DNA of 7,916 nucleotides from Caldisericaceae bacterium (GTDB lineage Bacteria; Caldisericota; Caldisericia; Caldisericales; Caldisericaceae), in the NCBI GenBank assembly GCA_021161495.1, contig JAGHAO010000058.1:1-7916 (forward strand). Direction: 5' to 3'. This document shows positions 5,163-7,916 of this stretch, piece by piece. Below the pieces are notes generated by a model. It searched no databases. It was given only the letters and a program-made list of their open reading frames with translations, and had not been told where the DNA came from. The translations under genes were made by a program, and so were the position numbers. Position 1 is the stretch's first letter, and each line of letters starts with the position of its first letter.

Positions 5163-6364
5163 TCAAAAAGAGAAAAGGCCTGAATAAATTTGTATTACCC
5201 GCATTCGACATTAAAATCGGAACGGAGGACGTAAAAATAGAAAATTCAACGGGAAGATATGCGGCTGAAAATATTTATGCATCTTTTGACATACCCAATT
5301 TTAAAAAATCGTTGGTTGACGGGTTTGCCGTGCATTCCGGTGACGTAAGAGGAGCATCCCCGTCAAACCCCGTGCCTTTGAAATTGAAAGCAACCTTAAA
5401 AATAGGCGAATCCTACGGAGACACCCTCAAAAAGGGAGAAACGGTTTTTGTCCCGACAGGCGGGGTTGTCCCGAAAGAAGCGGACGCCGTTGTAATGATT
5501 GAATTTTGTGAAATACAGGGAAACGAAGTATTCGTCTACAGAGACATTGCAAAAAATGAGAATCTGATTAAGGCAGGCGATGACATCAAAAAGGGCGCGC
5601 AGATTCTAAAAATCGGAGAAAAAATTACTTCGGAAAAAATTGCCTCGTTAAGGGCATTCGGAATCAAAAAACTATCGGTTTACAGAAAAATACGAATCGG
5701 GATAATATCCACCGGAGACGAACTCGTTGACAGCGGGAAAGCGGAGTTTGGGAAAATATACGACATTAACGGATATACAATATTTGCGGAAAGTACCAAA
5801 TGGAATTTTATACCTCGTTACTACGGGATAATAAGAGACGATAAAAACCTTATAAAAGAAGCACTTAAAAAGGCACTATCGGAAAACGATATTGTCGTGA
5901 TGAGCGGTGGCACAAGCAAAGGGAGTTTTGATTACACCGTATCGGCAATAGAAGAGTTAAAAAACGGAAAGGTGTTGATCCACGGTTTACATCTATCGCC
6001 CGGAAAGCCTACGGTAATAGGTGTTTCGGAAAGGAAATTAATCGCGGGGCTATCGGGAAACCCTCTATCTTCCTTCTTAGTGTTTAAGAAGGTTATAATC
6101 CCGCTTGTTTTCGAAAAATGCAACCTTATATATGAAACGAGGGAAATTTTTGCGGAAATAACGGAAAATGTCCCCTCCAGAAAGGGGCGGGAGGAGTTCA
6201 TCATAGGAAAGTTAATCCTCAAAAACGGCAAGAATACGGTAAAACCGCTATTTTCCGAATCCGCATTCTCGGGTATTCTTGCAAAGGGCGACGGATTTAT
6301 AGTTGTTCCTCTGATGAGTGAGGGGATCAAAAAAGGAGAGAAGGTGAAATTCGAATTATGGTAG
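5141..6364 (+). CDS. moeA: Molybdopterin molybdenumtransferase MoeA (first copy)
   Basis: MoeA inserts molybdate or tungstate into adenylylated molybdopterin in the cytosol, the last step of molybdenum cofactor synthesis. The 407-residue length is normal. The N-terminal region contains LVDGFAV with Asp60, PTGGVVP (105-111) and ADAVVMIE (114-121). The MoCF-type domain (about 183-320) has STGDEL (190-195), DING (208-211), SGGTSKGSFDYT (255-266), HLSPGKP (284-290) and SGNPLSSF (305-312). The beta-barrel C domain follows (about 333-407). In E. coli MoeA the segment IKPGKP carries two important lysines; here the first is Ser286 and the second, Lys289, is kept. The gene starts inside etfA with a 22-base overlap. 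The only strong GGAGG-like site (5116-5120) is about 20 bases upstream, so the exact start is less sure. Confidence 0.9.
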   Translation: MDKKYLVVKKRKGLNKFVLPAFDIKIGTEDVKIENSTGRYAAENIYASFDIPNFKKSLVDGFAVHSGDVRGASPSNPVPLKLKATLKIGESYGDTLKKGETVFVPTGGVVPKEADAVVMIEFCEIQGNEVFVYRDIAKNENLIKAGDDIKKGAQILKIGEKITSEKIASLRAFGIKKLSVYRKIRIGIISTGDELVDSGKAEFGKIYDINGYTIFAESTKWNFIPRYYGIIRDDKNLIKEALKKALSENDIVVMSGGTSKGSFDYTVSAIEELKNGKVLIHGLHLSPGKPTVIGVSERKLIAGLSGNPLSSFLVFKKVIIPLVFEKCNLIYETREIFAEITENVPSRKGREEFIIGKLILKNGKNTVKPLFSESAFSGILAKGDGFIVVPLMSEGIKKGEKVKFELW

Positions 6365-7916
6365 AAGGACGAGAGCTTTTTCTTGAAAAGAAGACTTTAA
6401 AAGAAGCCGTAAAGATATGGGATAAATTCATAGATGGCAAAGGGTATCCTTTTATTCTCGGCACCGAATTTACGGATACGGAAAAAGCGACAGGCAGAAT
6501 CTCGGCAGATGCGGCATATTCCGCACAATCCTCTCCTTTTTACACAGCCTCGGCAGTTGACGGTATTGCGGTAAATGCGGAAAAAACAGCAGGTGCATCG
6601 GTATCTAATCCTAAGATTCTTCTTCTTAACAAAGACGGAATCCTTGTAAATACCGGCGATTCTCTGCCACCGAATTTTAATGCCGTAATAATGATAGAAA
6701 ATGTTGAGATGCTGAACGGAAAAAAGTTCAGGATCCTTTCATCCGTTCCCCCGTATAAAAACGTCCGTTTGATAGGTGAAGATATCGGTATAAAAGAAAC
6801 AATCTTATTTCCCAACGAAAGGATTACACCCGCAAATATCGGAGTTTTGCTTGCGGGAGGCATCACAAAAGTCAAAGTATATAAAAAGCCGAAGGTTTTG
6901 ATAATACCCACCGGAGAGGAAATCAAAAAACCGGGTAAACGGATTAAAGTAGGCGATATTATAGATACGAATTCATATATGTTTAAAAGTATGGTGGAAC
7001 AAAGCGGGGGAGAAGCAAAAATTGCCGAAATCCATCCCAACAATGTTAATGCAATTTGCCGAACTCTCGAAAACAACAAAGATTTCTTTGACTTGTTTAT
7101 TATAGAAGGCGGTTCCGCAAAAGGTTCCAAAGACCTTACTGCAAAAGTGTTTCAAAAAACAGGAAAGATCTTTATCCACGGAATCTCAATTCAGCCCGGT
7201 AAACCCGCAATATTAGGTGCTATTTTCGGTAAACCTGCGTTTGGAATGCCGGGGTTTCCCGTTTCTTCATTTATTATCGGGCACCTGTTTTTAGGTAAAA
7301 CAATTACCAAAATGCAGGGATTAGAACCGCCAAAACCCGCATTTATAAAAGCAACGATAAAGAGGCCTCTTACTTCCTCAATAGGAGTAACGGAATTTGT
7401 AAGGGTGAAGTTAGGAAAAGTAAACAAAGAAATAGTCGCAGTGCCCCTAAAAAAGGGGGCGGGCGTCCTTTCTTCCGTTTCCAATGCAGACGGGCTCCTT
7501 AAAGTTAACTTCGACCGTGAAGGGATAGAACCGGGAAGTTGTGTTAAAATCGAACTTCTTAAAAACGAAGATCCGAAAAACGGGATCATTTTCATCGGAA
7601 GCAACGACCCGCTTTTGAACTTTCTATTTTCCTACGTAAAAAAGAAAAATCCGGATTTTCATTTCGGGATAATAAGCAGCGGAAGCCTCGGAGGGTTGCT
7701 TGCGTTTGAGCACGGGGAATGCAACGTTACCGCTGCGCACCTTTTCGATGAAAAATCGGAAACATACAATACGCCTTTTCTGAAAAAATATCTTACGAAA
7801 AATTATTTCACCGTAAGGCTTTCCGTAAGAGAACAAGGACTTATTGTCGCAAAGGGTAATCCGAAACGGATAAAAGGAATCAAGGACCTTTTGAGAAAAG
7901 ACATCGTATTTGTAAA
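6358..7916 (+). CDS. moeA: MoeA (second copy) fused to a PBP-like domain, 3' partial
   Basis: The frame runs from ATG 6358 to the window edge without a stop, giving 519 codons plus two bases. The MoeA part (about 1-401) has AVDGIAV with Asp68, NTGDSLP (98-104), PTGEEI (184-189), DTNSYM (203-208), GGSAKGSKDLT (251-261), SIQPGKP (277-283) and GMPGFPVSSF (296-305). From about residue 408 there is a second domain with GSNDPLL (414-420), SSGSLGGLLAF (440-450), AAHLFD (459-464), YNTPF (470-474) and REQGLIVAKGNP (491-502). This order matches the substrate-binding PBP-like domain found at the C-terminus of some archaeal and clostridial MoeA proteins, where it is thought to bind molybdate, tungstate or a related ligand. 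The visible part ends about halfway, just before the expected N-R...G-S-G-T-R segment. It overlaps the first moeA by 7 bases and is strongly diverged from it. Confidence 0.9.
   Translation, partial: MVEGRELFLEKKTLKEAVKIWDKFIDGKGYPFILGTEFTDTEKATGRISADAAYSAQSSPFYTASAVDGIAVNAEKTAGASVSNPKILLLNKDGILVNTGDSLPPNFNAVIMIENVEMLNGKKFRILSSVPPYKNVRLIGEDIGIKETILFPNERITPANIGVLLAGGITKVKVYKKPKVLIIPTGEEIKKPGKRIKVGDIIDTNSYMFKSMVEQSGGEAKIAEIHPNNVNAICRTLENNKDFFDLFIIEGGSAKGSKDLTAKVFQKTGKIFIHGISIQPGKPAILGAIFGKPAFGMPGFPVSSFIIGHLFLGKTITKMQGLEPPKPAFIKATIKRPLTSSIGVTEFVRVKLGKVNKEIVAVPLKKGAGVLSSVSNADGLLKVNFDREGIEPGSCVKIELLKNEDPKNGIIFIGSNDPLLNFLFSYVKKKNPDFHFGIISSGSLGGLLAFEHGECNVTAAHLFDEKSETYNTPFLKKYLTKNYFTVRLSVREQGLIVAKGNPKRIKGIKDLLRKDIVFV

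Noticed and set aside
5932..7604. Several long minus-strand frames (up to 196 codons) opposite the two moeA genes
   Set aside because: The plus-strand frames here carry MoeA motifs throughout. The minus-strand translations are Ser/Phe/Ile-rich shadows without recognisable domains.

Overview
The window looks like chromosomal DNA of an anaerobic bacterium with AT-rich codon use. The genes are tightly packed on the plus strand, and AAA, ATA and GAA codons are frequent. The encoded functions are a surface-sugar dehydrogenase, a WecG/TagA-type glycosyltransferase, an electron transfer flavoprotein and two MoeA proteins. They do not identify a phylum. A strict or facultative anaerobe using molybdenum or tungsten enzymes is the best inference.

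Left part (1-656): no convincing complete gene. Two hairpin-forming direct repeats share an identical 26-base core (67-92 and 143-168). They are followed, reading leftward, by a possible minus-strand start at position 44, an arrangement resembling the end of an insertion sequence. Positions 225-564 hold at least five degenerate copies, in both orientations, of a short imperfect palindrome of the CCCTGA...TCAGGGTCTC type. A tRNA-Ser(GGA) gene with encoded CCA lies at 657-747, with a plausible promoter just upstream.

Right part (755-7916): a good sigma70-like promoter (755-782) precedes six co-directional genes with no real gaps. They are a WecC-like UDP-ManNAc dehydrogenase, a single protein carrying two complete WecG/TagA/CpsF (GT26) domains, etfB, a short etfA, moeA, and a second moeA with a C-terminal periplasmic-binding-protein-like domain. 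The last gene runs off the right edge and has no stop in the window. Junctions are overlaps of 4, 4, 22 and 7 bases plus one 8-base gap that carries a Shine-Dalgarno, so this is very probably one transcript.

The first two genes fit together: the dehydrogenase would make UDP-ManNAcA and GT26 enzymes transfer ManNAc or ManNAcA to lipid-linked GlcNAc. The last four form a redox and cofactor block: EtfBA carries electrons, and the paired MoeA proteins insert Mo or W into molybdopterin. The partner oxidoreductase is not in the window and may lie downstream. The most unusual items are the tandem GT26 fusion, the compact EtfBA with altered nucleotide-loop residues, and the divergent tandem moeA pair placed directly behind etfBA.
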